Of a DNA stretch of 33,171 nt, positions 12,766-20,354 are shown piece after piece. Position 1 is the stretch's first letter; each line of letters opens with the position of its first letter. The notes under the pieces were generated by a model. That model saw nothing but the letters and a program-made list of their open reading frames with translations, ran no database searches and was not told the origin of the DNA. The translations under genes were made by a program, and so were the position numbers. This DNA is from a virus. The stretch spans positions 1 through 33,171 of the IMG/VR virus record IMGVR_UViG_3300042516_002063. One strand, written 5' to 3'.

Positions 12766-14337
12766 ATGCCGGTGATTCCGACTCCAGTTGTTCCAGTCAC
12801 AGCCAGTGCTGGACTGCTTGGCAAGTTGCAGGCTCGATATGCTCGGGCCAAGCAACTGCGAGAGCCGTGGATTTCGGAGTATGAAGAGTGCTACGAATAT
12901 GCGCTGCCTAGTCGCGAAAGCTTTTATGCCCAGGCTGCCGGTCAAAGCCGCACCGATAAGATTTTTGATGAGACTGCTGTGGTGGGTGTGCAGGAGTTTG
13001 CATCCCGCCTGCAGGCCGGTTTGATCCCTAACTATGCACGGTGGGCAGAGCTTGTCTCCGGTAGCGAAGTGCCAGAAGATGATCGCTCCGAAGTGAATGA
13101 GGCACTCGAGGCCGTCACTGAGTATGTGTTCGAGGTAATCCAGAACAGCAACTTTGCCCAGGAAGCGAATGAGACGCTGCTGGACATTGCTCTTGGCACT
13201 GCGTGCATGAGGATCGATGAGGGTGATGCCCTCAATCCTGTCATGTTCACTGCCGTGCCCTTGCCGCAATTGGCGTTAGACGTTGGCCCGGATGACAAGC
13301 TCGATACAATCTTCCGTGAGCGTTCGATCCGTACCTCAAACATTAAGATTGCCTACCCCAAGGCCGTCCTGCCTGCCGAGCTCGAACGTGAGTTGGCAAC
13401 TGGCGTGGACAATTTTGAGTCTCTAGTTGAGTGCGTGTACCGTGACTGGTCTACTCCAGGTGAGGAAGTAAACATGCTTGCCGTGTTCCTTCCCCAGCGG
13501 AACCATATGCTTTTCACGGAAACCTATAAAGGCATTGGTTCCAATCCCTATGTGGCATTCCGTTGGTCCAAAGCTGCTGGTGAAGTTTGGGGTCGCGGCC
13601 CTTTGCTGTCTGCTATGCCCGCTGTAAAGACCACCAACCTGGTGGTGCAGATGATCCTCGAGAATGCTCAGATGGCAATCTCGGGAATCTACACTGCGGA
13701 AGATGATGGCGTAGTAAACCCGGCAACGATCCGACTTGTGCCAGGAACAATCATTCCCGTCGCGCCTGGTAGCTCCGGGCTACGTGCCGTTAGTAGCGCT
13801 GGTAGCTTTGATGTGGCTCAGTTGGTGCTTTCCGACATGCGCCTTAACATCAAGAAGGCTCTCTACAACGAGATGCTCGGCAATCCCAACACAACGCCGA
13901 TGTCTGCAACTGAAGTGGCACAGCGTATGGCTGACTTGTCGCGGCAGATTGGTAGCGCCTTTGGTCGTTTGCAGGCAGAGTTTGTGAACCCCGTGCTTCG
14001 CCGGGTGGTGTACATCCTCAAGAAGCAGGGTCGTATCTCTATCCCGGTCATCAATGGCCGCGAAGTGAAGGTGCGCTCAACAAGCCCGCTTGCTCAAGCC
14101 CAGGCTTTTGAGGACATCAATGCTATCAACCGATTCCTTGAAATGGTACAGGGCCGCTTCGGCCCGCAGATGGTCAACCTATATGTGAAGGGCGATGAGA
14201 CCACCAAGTATCTGGCTGCCAAATTTGGTGTGCCGGAAAGACTGATCCGCGATGAGGCGGAACGGGAACAGCTTGCTGGTCAGATAGCGCAAATGGGGCA
14301 GAATGGCATCGACACAAGCCAAATTACTGGGGCCTGA
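12766..14337 (+). CDS. Portal protein (T7-type head-tail connector)
   Basis: Residues 20-110 show the T7-like connector pattern: RYARAKQLREPWISEYEECYEYALPS, SRTDKIFDETAVVGVQEFASRLQAGLIP, and WAELVSG. Later parts (RWSKAAGEVWGRGPLLSAMPAVKTTN, and NPNTTPMSATEVAQRM near the crown) are typical as well. Its length of 523 aa matches the family. It forms the dodecameric channel at one capsid vertex that docks the terminase and tail. The ATG follows the upstream gene by three bases. The 3' end overlaps the next gene by 35 bases. Confidence 0.95.
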   Translation: MPVIPTPVVPVTASAGLLGKLQARYARAKQLREPWISEYEECYEYALPSRESFYAQAAGQSRTDKIFDETAVVGVQEFASRLQAGLIPNYARWAELVSGSEVPEDDRSEVNEALEAVTEYVFEVIQNSNFAQEANETLLDIALGTACMRIDEGDALNPVMFTAVPLPQLALDVGPDDKLDTIFRERSIRTSNIKIAYPKAVLPAELERELATGVDNFESLVECVYRDWSTPGEEVNMLAVFLPQRNHMLFTETYKGIGSNPYVAFRWSKAAGEVWGRGPLLSAMPAVKTTNLVVQMILENAQMAISGIYTAEDDGVVNPATIRLVPGTIIPVAPGSSGLRAVSSAGSFDVAQLVLSDMRLNIKKALYNEMLGNPNTTPMSATEVAQRMADLSRQIGSAFGRLQAEFVNPVLRRVVYILKKQGRISIPVINGREVKVRSTSPLAQAQAFEDINAINRFLEMVQGRFGPQMVNLYVKGDETTKYLAAKFGVPERLIRDEAEREQLAGQIAQMGQNGIDTSQITGA

Positions 14338-14563
14338 CGGCTTCGTTCGAGCTCCTACAGAGGAGCGCAAGCTAAACGAATTGGCAGCCTCGACCTTCAG
14401 TAGCAATGGAGCTCGAGAGTTCTTGGCGTATTTGCGCTCGATTACTATCGAGGCAGTCGCCGGCCCGCACATTGGATCAGATGAGTTACGGCATCGAGAG
14501 GGTATGCGCTATCTCGTAGCCATCATTGAACAGCGCATAAACAAGGGGAAGCAAAATGACTGA
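14303..14563 (+). CDS. Bbp19-like small phage protein (86 aa)
   Basis: Starts inside the portal 3' end and runs to 14563. The C-terminal portion (ELAASTFSSNGAREFLAYLRS, then GSDELRHREGMRYLVAIIEQRI) has the spacing of Bbp19-like phage proteins: a helix, a polar linker, then EGxRxLVxxIxxxI. Members lie between portal and scaffold in BPP-1-like podoviruses, just as here. It overlaps the scaffold gene by eight bases. The role is unknown. Confidence 0.75.
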   Translation: MASTQAKLLGPDGFVRAPTEERKLNELAASTFSSNGAREFLAYLRSITIEAVAGPHIGSDELRHREGMRYLVAIIEQRINKGKQND

Positions 14564-15287
14564 GATGGTGGAAGGCAATAACGGCGAGACTCCGATTGAG
14601 AGCGCAGCGCCGGTTGAAGAGTCTCGTCCTGAATGGCTGCCTGAGAAGTTTTGGGTTGAGGGCAAGCCGGCCTACGATAAGCTGGCTCAATCCTATGGTG
14701 AGCTCGAAAAGATGCGCGGCAATCTGCGCGAGAAGCTTGTCGAGGAATTGACAACCGAGCGCCTGGCTGCGCGGCCTGAAGCGCCTAATGCCTACAAACT
14801 GCCGGAACACGAGAAGCTCGATCAGGAGCAACTTGAAGCGTCGGGCGTTGTCCAGTGGTGGCGTCAGTTTGCCCACGATCAGGGCTACAATCAGGAACAG
14901 TTTGAAACTGCCATCAATACCTACGCCGATTTACAGGTGAAGGAGATTGAGGAAAGCTATCAGCGCGAGTTTCAAAAGCTTGGCGAGAGCGCAACTGCTC
15001 GCATCGAGGCCGTCCAACTGTGGGCTGGTAACTACTTCAACGAAGAAGAGCAGGCTGCAATTTCTGCTGCTTGCACCAGTGCCGCTGGCGTGGCCGCGAT
15101 GGAAAAGTTAATGTCTGCGCTTAAGGGTTCAGGCGTGGTTGACAACACCATGTTCGAAAAGAAGCCAGAACCTACTCGCGCAGACGTTGAGAAGATGATG
15201 CAGGATCGCCGCTATTGGCATCCGGCGGATCGTGATCCTGCGTTTGTGCGCCAGGTGGAAGAGTTCTTTTCTAAGACCTTCCGCTAA
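14556..15287 (+). CDS. Capsid assembly scaffolding protein
   Basis: The T7-type scaffold pattern is visible: an acidic N-terminus, RPEWLPEKFWVEGKPAYDKLAQSYGELEKM at about 24-53, PEAPNAYKLPE, a long helix with VVQWWRQFAHDQGYNQEQFETAINTYADL, and a C-terminal VEKMMQDRRYWHPADRDPAFVRQVEEFF helix expected to contact capsid protein. Its 243 aa length and location between portal and capsid fit. It directs procapsid assembly and then leaves or is degraded. The stop overlaps the acetyltransferase start (TAATG). Confidence 0.92.
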   Translation: MTEMVEGNNGETPIESAAPVEESRPEWLPEKFWVEGKPAYDKLAQSYGELEKMRGNLREKLVEELTTERLAARPEAPNAYKLPEHEKLDQEQLEASGVVQWWRQFAHDQGYNQEQFETAINTYADLQVKEIEESYQREFQKLGESATARIEAVQLWAGNYFNEEEQAAISAACTSAAGVAAMEKLMSALKGSGVVDNTMFEKKPEPTRADVEKMMQDRRYWHPADRDPAFVRQVEEFFSKTFR

Positions 15288-15766
15288 TGCGCGTTCGCTT
15301 TATGGAGGAACGGGATATTCCCGTCGTCATTACGCTTGGCAGCTTAATGCACCGTGAAGCGCCGGAGTATGCTGACTTTCAATTTGATGAGGGCAAGCTC
15401 GAGCGCCTTGCTTGGGCTTGCCTCTCTGAAAGGGACTGGTCGGCAATCGTGGCAGAGACTGAGGTGAACGGTGAGATTCGAATCGTCGGATTCCTTGTAG
15501 CCGCCGCAGTCGAAACTTTTTTTGGACCCGACCGATTTACTGAGGACTTGGCATTCTATGTAATGCCAGGATTTCGAGGTACATCGGCCGCTATTAAAAT
15601 GCTAACGCTGCTTGAGGTTTGGTCGAATGCCGTTGGCACAAAGCGTGTGCGGATTGGCATAACTACCGGCATTAATGGCGATGTAGCAGGTAGGTTTCTG
15701 CTGCGTATGGGTTACGTTGATAGCGGCGCGCTTTACTCTAAAGCAATTAGTCCATTGCCGGCTTGA
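15287..15766 (+). CDS. GNAT-family N-acetyltransferase (159 aa)
   Basis: The fold order fits GNAT: N-terminal VRFMEERDIPVVITL, a central strand IVGFLVAAA, then LAFYVMPGFRGTSAAIKMLTLLEVW containing the acetyl-CoA loop (RGTSAA, a variant of Q/R-x-x-G-x-G/A), and a C-terminal part INGDVAGRFLLRMGYVDSGALYSK. The substrate is unknown; capsid or host protein modification is possible. It is coupled to scaffold and precedes capsid, a position where other podoviruses also carry a GNAT gene. Its 3' end contains the 10-mer TAGTCCATTG. Confidence 0.88.
   Translation: MRVRFMEERDIPVVITLGSLMHREAPEYADFQFDEGKLERLAWACLSERDWSAIVAETEVNGEIRIVGFLVAAAVETFFGPDRFTEDLAFYVMPGFRGTSAAIKMLTLLEVWSNAVGTKRVRIGITTGINGDVAGRFLLRMGYVDSGALYSKAISPLPA
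15748..15757 (+). repeat. Recurrent 10-mer TAGTCCATTG, copy 3
   Basis: An exact copy within the last codons of the GNAT gene, read out of the stop-codon frame (ATT AGT CCA TTG). It lies 141 bases before the capsid start, with a 132-bp untranslated gap in between. Confidence 0.85.
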
Positions 15767-15842
15767 TCTGTTTGCAAGACATCACAAGCAGGCCCGCAAG
15801 GTCTGGCTATGGAGCCCGCCAGGACAACTCCTTTCGCATCGT

Positions 15843-15876
15843 TTGCGGATAACCGGCAAAAACCAGTTTTTCGCAA
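15843..15876 (+). promoter_or_regulatory. Stem-loop in the major capsid leader
   Basis: TTGCG (15843) pairs with CGCAA (ending 15876), and inside it AAAAAC and GTTTTT form a second stem (15858-15871). The structure ends about 22 bases before the capsid ATG, in a 132-bp gap that otherwise shows nothing recognisable. It could stabilise the abundant capsid mRNA or act as a weak terminator. No clear T-tail follows. Confidence 0.45.
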
Positions 15877-15898
15877 GCCTGAATGAAAGGATTGAACA

Positions 15899-16723
15899 AT
15901 GGCAATTGATATTAATGACGCCTTTGTGAAGCAGTTCGAGAGCGAAGTGCACATGGCGTATCAGCGTATGGGCTCCAAGCTCCGCAACACCGTTCGCTAC
16001 AAGGGCAACGTCCGTGGTTCCAGCACCACCTTCCAGAAGGTTGGCAAGGGCACCGCTGGCACGAAGTCGCGTCACGGCAACGTGCCGGTGATGACCATCG
16101 ACCACACCCCGGTTGAGTGCACCCTGTCTGACTTCTACGCTGCTGATTACGTGGACAAGCTGGACGAACTGAAGATCAACCATGACGAGCGTATGGTTGT
16201 TACCCAGTCCGCTGCTGCCGCGATTGGCCGCAAGACCGACGACCTGATCATTACTGCGCTCGACACGACTAGCAATGCTATCACTGAGTCCGGCACGACT
16301 GGCCTGAACCAGACGAAGGTCAACACCGTGTTCGAATTCTTTGGCAACAATGATGTGCCGGATGATGGCGAACGCTACTTTGTGATCTCACCTGGTGCAT
16401 GGACCGATCTGCTCGGCCTGAACGCCTTCTCGAGCGCTGACTTTGTTGGTCCCGATGAACTGCCTTACAAGGGCGGCATGGTGGCCAAGCGTTGGATGGG
16501 CTTCATGTGGATGACGTTCTCCGGCCTGTCGGTTGCTTCTAGCATCCGTAAGAACTTTGCTTATCACCGTAGCGCCCTGGGCGTGGCGGCTGGTTCGGAA
16601 GTGCAGACCGAAATGAACTACGTGCCGGAGAAGGCCGCTCACCTCGCAACCTCGATGATGTCGCAGGGTGCCGTGTTGATCGACAGCAACGGTGTGTACG
16701 AAGTTCAGACCTACGACGCTTAA
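15899..16723 (+). CDS. Major capsid protein
   Basis: 274 aa. It starts MAIDINDAFVKQFESEVHMAYQRMGSKLRNTVRYKG, a pattern of the phage capsid family found in BPP-1-like podoviruses. Also visible are VEGTLSD-like VECTLSDFYAADYVD, a long central beta-rich part with GERYFVISPGAW, and SEVQTEMNYVPEKAAHLATSMMSQGA near the end. HK97-like shell protein by family. The ATG has GAAAGGATTGAACA upstream. It is placed after scaffold and GNAT, and a double hairpin follows the next small gene, as expected for a highly expressed unit. Confidence 0.92.
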   Translation: MAIDINDAFVKQFESEVHMAYQRMGSKLRNTVRYKGNVRGSSTTFQKVGKGTAGTKSRHGNVPVMTIDHTPVECTLSDFYAADYVDKLDELKINHDERMVVTQSAAAAIGRKTDDLIITALDTTSNAITESGTTGLNQTKVNTVFEFFGNNDVPDDGERYFVISPGAWTDLLGLNAFSSADFVGPDELPYKGGMVAKRWMGFMWMTFSGLSVASSIRKNFAYHRSALGVAAGSEVQTEMNYVPEKAAHLATSMMSQGAVLIDSNGVYEVQTYDA

Positions 16724-16735
16724 GGAGCAAAGAAC

Positions 16736-16996
16736 ATGGCTTTCACTCCCGCAACTTTGATTAAGCTGGCTGGTGCTGAACCGGCTCTGCATATCTACTC
16801 GAACTCCGATGCAATCGCTACGATTGTTGCCTCGGGCTACTTCAACACGGTGACGGACAACCTCAAGCAGAATGATGTCATTCTGTGCGTTGGTTCGACT
16901 GGCGGCACCCGTACCATTGACGTGATCTGTGTTACGAGTGCGACTGGCGCGGCGACCGTTACGACGACCGCTTTGGAAGGCGTCACCGCCTCGTAA
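16736..16996 (+). CDS. Small head decoration-like protein (86 aa)
   Basis: Follows capsid by 12 bases with AAGGAGCAAAGAAC as ribosome site. The sequence has LIKLAGAEPALHIYSNSDAIATIVASGYFNTVTDNLKQNDVILCV, a beta-rich middle and VTSATGAATVTTT. Similar small proteins follow major capsid genes in several podoviruses and are suspected head fibres or decoration proteins. Direct evidence here is position, high-expression context and beta character. Two hairpins lie right after it. Confidence 0.75.
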   Translation: MAFTPATLIKLAGAEPALHIYSNSDAIATIVASGYFNTVTDNLKQNDVILCVGSTGGTRTIDVICVTSATGAATVTTTALEGVTAS

Positions 16997-17002
16997 GCAA
17001 CA

Positions 17003-17031
17003 GGGAGAGGTTCTCCCCCCTGACCTCTCCC
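17003..17031 (+). promoter_or_regulatory. Hairpin immediately after the head block
   Basis: GGGAGAGG (17003-17010) and CCTCTCCC (17024-17031) form a perfect eight-pair stem with a C-rich 13-base loop. It has no T-run of its own and sits just before a true terminator, so it may protect the capsid transcript 3' end. Confidence 0.6.
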
Positions 17032-17032
17032 G

Positions 17033-17065
17033 GGCCAGCCTTGTCTTGTGCAGGGCTGGCCTTTT
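17033..17065 (+). terminator. Rho-independent terminator after the head genes
   Basis: GGCCAGCC (17033-17040) pairs with GGCTGGCC (17054-17061), followed by TTTTCT. It separates the head block from tail tubular protein A, as the T7 terminator after gene 10 does. Since no promoter is evident downstream, it is likely to be partial and to lower tail gene expression relative to capsid. Confidence 0.8.
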
Positions 17066-17080
17066 CTCTAGGAGCGCACC

Positions 17081-17662
17081 GTGGCAGTTACTGACATTGA
17101 TATTTGCTCTCGCGCCCTGGTCTTGATCGGTGCCACACCCATCACATCGTTTGCAGATGGCACGACTGAGAGCACGGTTGCTGCTAATCTCTATGAAGAT
17201 ACGGTGCGCGACCTGATGTCTCGCTTCCGCTGGCGCTTTGCTTCTGGCCAGGCTCAACTGTCTCGCCGCGTGGAAGAACCGGATTCTAAATGGGATGCCG
17301 CGTATAACTTGCCGGCCGATCTGCTGCTGCTTCATGACGTAACCGTCAATGACAACATGATTGAGTATGACCGCTACCAGAACCTGGTCTATTGCAATGC
17401 GACCACTGAAGAGGTTGTGGCTGCTGATTATACGTTCCGAGCAGAGGAGGACCTTTGGCCTCCTTACTTTGTAACGCTGGTCGAACTGCAACTTGCCTCG
17501 ATCTTCGCCTACTCGGTGGCCAACCAGATTAATACGGCTGACTTCATGGAGAAGAAGGCCTTGCGTCAGATGGCATTGGCGCGCAACATTGACAGCACGG
17601 CACAGACTTCGCGCCGTTTCGATCTCAGCCGATTCGACAAAGCGCGTAGGACGATCCGCTAA
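17081..17662 (+). CDS. Tail tubular protein A-like (head completion adaptor)
   Basis: 193 aa, GTG start with CTAGGAGCGCACC upstream. T7 gp11-like pattern: DIDICSRALVLIGATPITSFADGTTESTVAANLYEDTVRDLMSRFRWRFA, then LPADLLLLHDVTVNDNMIEYD, and a helical ASIFAYSVANQINTADFMEKK region. It forms the ring between the portal and the nozzle. Its end overlaps the nozzle gene as TAATG. Confidence 0.92.
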   Translation: MAVTDIDICSRALVLIGATPITSFADGTTESTVAANLYEDTVRDLMSRFRWRFASGQAQLSRRVEEPDSKWDAAYNLPADLLLLHDVTVNDNMIEYDRYQNLVYCNATTEEVVAADYTFRAEEDLWPPYFVTLVELQLASIFAYSVANQINTADFMEKKALRQMALARNIDSTAQTSRRFDLSRFDKARRTIR

Positions 17663-19839
17663 TGCCGACCATCAAGCAGGTCCAAACCAACTTCTCATCA
17701 GGGGAAGTTGATCCGCTGCTGCGTATGCGTGTGGATACTGGCGCATACCAGAATGGCGCGGCCACTCTGCGTAACTGCTCATTGCTGAATACTGGCGGCG
17801 TAAGCAGGCGGGCGGGCACCCGTTATCTTGCCACCCTTACTACTGATAGCAGGCTTTTGCCGTTCGAGTTTTCGTCCTCGGAGCGTTATGTCTTTGCTTT
17901 GAGCAATGGTCGCCTCGATGTGTTCAGCACGTCGGGGACACTGCTAACTACGATCACAAGCACCGTTCCGTGGACAGGCGCACAGCTTCGACAGATTAGC
18001 TACACTCAGGCAGCGGATGTGATGATCCTGTGCCACCCATCCTGGGCACCCCGCGTGGTGCGTCGGACGGGCGCATCTAGTTTTACGATTAGCACCTTTG
18101 CGTTTGACACGAGCCTAGACGGCAACAAGATTTATCAGCCTTACTATAAGTTTGCCGATGACACGGTGACGATCAGCGTTAGTGCCGTATCAGGCACGGG
18201 CGTAACCATTACCGCTTCGAGTGCCGTATTCACGTCTGCCTATGTGGGCACGATTGTGCGCTGGAAAGACGTTGAGATTCTTATCACTGCATACACAAAT
18301 GCCACGACCTTGGTAGGCAACATTAAGGGACGGCTTGAAGGCTCTCTCGATATTAATCCGCTTCGCACCTCGCATAGTAGCGATGTTATTGAAGTGACTC
18401 ATGCTTTGCATGGATTTGCCACTGGGCAGAGTGTGACGATTAGCGGTGCCAATGGCTTTGCTGGTGTTACTTTTGCTCAGATCAACGGCACTTTTTCGAT
18501 CACCGTGATTGATGACAATCGCTATAGTTACGCGACTGGACATAACGCAAACGCATCAGAAGATGGCGGCGGCCCTACGGTCAAATTTACAAGCAGCACA
18601 ACTTCCACTCGAGACTGGTCCGAGCAGACTTACTCTGCGGTCAATGGCTATCCTGGAGCGGTTGCTTTCCACGAAAGTCGCCTTTGGTTTGGCGGTAGCA
18701 GTGCCGTGCCTGATGGCTTGTGGGCTTCTAAAATTGGCCTGTTCTTCAACTTCGATGTGGGCGAAGGCCTCGATGATGAGAGCATTCAGATCACTATCGG
18801 CAGTGAGGATATCTCGAACGTAAAGCACATCGTATCAAACCGAGACTTGCAGATTTTTACAGCAAGCGGCGAGTTCTTTGTGCCGCGTTCAAGCACCCAG
18901 GCAATGACGCCCACTACCATTCGAATCTCAAGGCAAACGCCATTCGGCTCGAGTGATGTCACTCCGCTTCCGTTTGATGGCGCTACTCTGTTTGTGCAGG
19001 GCTCGGGCAAATCTGTGCGCGAGTTTGTCTATAATGACAGCGCGAATGGTTATGCCTCGACTGACATTACCTTGCTATCTAGCCACCTTATCAACAGCCC
19101 CGTTGATATGGCGGTGCTGTTTGGTTCGACCGTGCGCGGTGAGCAGTATGCTCTGGTGGTGAACAACGATGGCACGATGGCAGTGTTCAACTCGGCACGG
19201 TCTGAAAACGTGGCAGGGTGGACAACGTGGGAATTTGGAACTAAGGCCATCAACCTGTTCCGCTCGGTATGCGCCTTGGGCGAACTGGTATTTGTCGCAG
19301 TGCAGCGCAACCTGACATATACGCTCGAGTTGCTCTCGGACGCCGAGGCCCTGACAGTTGATAGCGCGATAAGTCTGACCGGATCGGCAAGCACGACCTG
19401 GACGCTAGGTGCTTACTATGCCAACAAGGTAGTCGATGTTGTTTCGAGCAACATGTATCTTGGCACTTTCACCGCAAATGGCTCCGGCGTCATCACGCTT
19501 ACTGAGCCAGTGACGAAGGTAATTGCAGGCTTCACCTATCCGGTGGAGATTACCACTCTGCCCGTACACTTGCAGCTTCCCACTGGCTCACTCTTGGGTA
19601 TGCCTAAACGAATCAACCGTGTTCTTGTTGGGCTGAATAGCACCCTGTCTTGCGTGGTCTCGAACAACCGATTGCTGCTTCGCCAGGTGACGGACGACTT
19701 GTCCGTTGCGCCTGCCCTATTTACAGGGATTAAGGAGTTTTTCTTGCTTGGCTACAATCGAGAGGCGAAGGTCACGATTACGCAGGATGAGCCTCTGCCA
19801 TTGAGGGTGCTAGGGATGAACATGGAGGTGTCTTTCTAA
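17662..19839 (+). CDS. Tail tubular protein B-like nozzle protein (725 aa)
   Basis: Starts MPTIKQVQTNFSSGEVDPLLRMRVDTGAYQNGAATLRNCSLLNTGGVSRRAGTRYL, a hallmark of podoviral nozzle proteins related to T7 gp12. A segment at about residues 242-312 (VTHALHGFATGQSVTISGANG, then FSITVIDDNRYSY) matches the FCCH-like beta domain often inserted in these proteins. Later repeated beta-propeller-like strands include FHESRLWFGGS and FEFS-type blades. It forms the distal tail tube. Coupled to its neighbours by one-base overlaps on both sides. Confidence 0.9.
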   Translation: MPTIKQVQTNFSSGEVDPLLRMRVDTGAYQNGAATLRNCSLLNTGGVSRRAGTRYLATLTTDSRLLPFEFSSSERYVFALSNGRLDVFSTSGTLLTTITSTVPWTGAQLRQISYTQAADVMILCHPSWAPRVVRRTGASSFTISTFAFDTSLDGNKIYQPYYKFADDTVTISVSAVSGTGVTITASSAVFTSAYVGTIVRWKDVEILITAYTNATTLVGNIKGRLEGSLDINPLRTSHSSDVIEVTHALHGFATGQSVTISGANGFAGVTFAQINGTFSITVIDDNRYSYATGHNANASEDGGGPTVKFTSSTTSTRDWSEQTYSAVNGYPGAVAFHESRLWFGGSSAVPDGLWASKIGLFFNFDVGEGLDDESIQITIGSEDISNVKHIVSNRDLQIFTASGEFFVPRSSTQAMTPTTIRISRQTPFGSSDVTPLPFDGATLFVQGSGKSVREFVYNDSANGYASTDITLLSSHLINSPVDMAVLFGSTVRGEQYALVVNNDGTMAVFNSARSENVAGWTTWEFGTKAINLFRSVCALGELVFVAVQRNLTYTLELLSDAEALTVDSAISLTGSASTTWTLGAYYANKVVDVVSSNMYLGTFTANGSGVITLTEPVTKVIAGFTYPVEITTLPVHLQLPTGSLLGMPKRINRVLVGLNSTLSCVVSNNRLLLRQVTDDLSVAPALFTGIKEFFLLGYNREAKVTITQDEPLPLRVLGMNMEVSF

Positions 19840-20351
19840 TGTGCGTCTCAGCAACCGTTCTTGCTGCTGCATCCCTTGTCGCGGCAAGTGCCGGCACCGC
19901 CGTTTCCATTTCCGCTGCTCAGGCAAACAAACGCGCTCAACAGAGTATGCTCGATGAGCAACGCAAGCAACTGAATGAAGAGCGTGAGATTGCCCGTCTG
20001 CAGGCCCAGGAGGCCGAGGTGGAGCGTCTTAATGACTTCCGTAGGCAGAGGGCTAGCAACGCTGCTTCACTGGCAGCATCAGGTGTGCGCGAGAACATTA
20101 GCTTCCTCCAGGGCGTTATGCCAGCGGAGGAGCGCGCCTTGCGTTTAGACATTGGCGCTATTCGCATGGGCGACATTACTGGCCAGAATCGCATTGCTTC
20201 GCAGATTCGCGTTAATCGCCTTTCGCGTGATGTGGCTGGGTTTAATGCCCGAGCGCAGACTATTGGTGCAGTGGCTAGCCTTGTTGGCACAGCTGCTAGT
20301 GTTGGCTCTTCATATAATCAAACTAAAATACCAAAACCAGCTGGAGGCTAA
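19839..20351 (+). CDS. Internal virion protein, T7 gp14-like (170 aa)
   Basis: A small Ala-rich protein: an N-terminal hydrophobic segment (ATVLAAASLVAASAGTAVSIS), a long charged coiled-coil (NKRAQQSMLDEQRKQLNEEREIARLQAQEAEVERL), then ASNAASLAASGVRENISFLQGV and a hydrophobic end. This layout and location after the nozzle fits gp14-like ejection proteins that form an outer membrane pore. The start overlaps the upstream stop as TAATG. Confidence 0.8.
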   Translation: MCVSATVLAAASLVAASAGTAVSISAAQANKRAQQSMLDEQRKQLNEEREIARLQAQEAEVERLNDFRRQRASNAASLAASGVRENISFLQGVMPAEERALRLDIGAIRMGDITGQNRIASQIRVNRLSRDVAGFNARAQTIGAVASLVGTAASVGSSYNQTKIPKPAGG

Positions 20352-20354
20352 TTC

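Noticed and set aside
16388-17491. 367-residue open frame on the minus strand across capsid and tail tubular A
   Set aside because: It runs antisense through two well-supported structural genes and over the hairpins; its composition is that of a reverse shadow.
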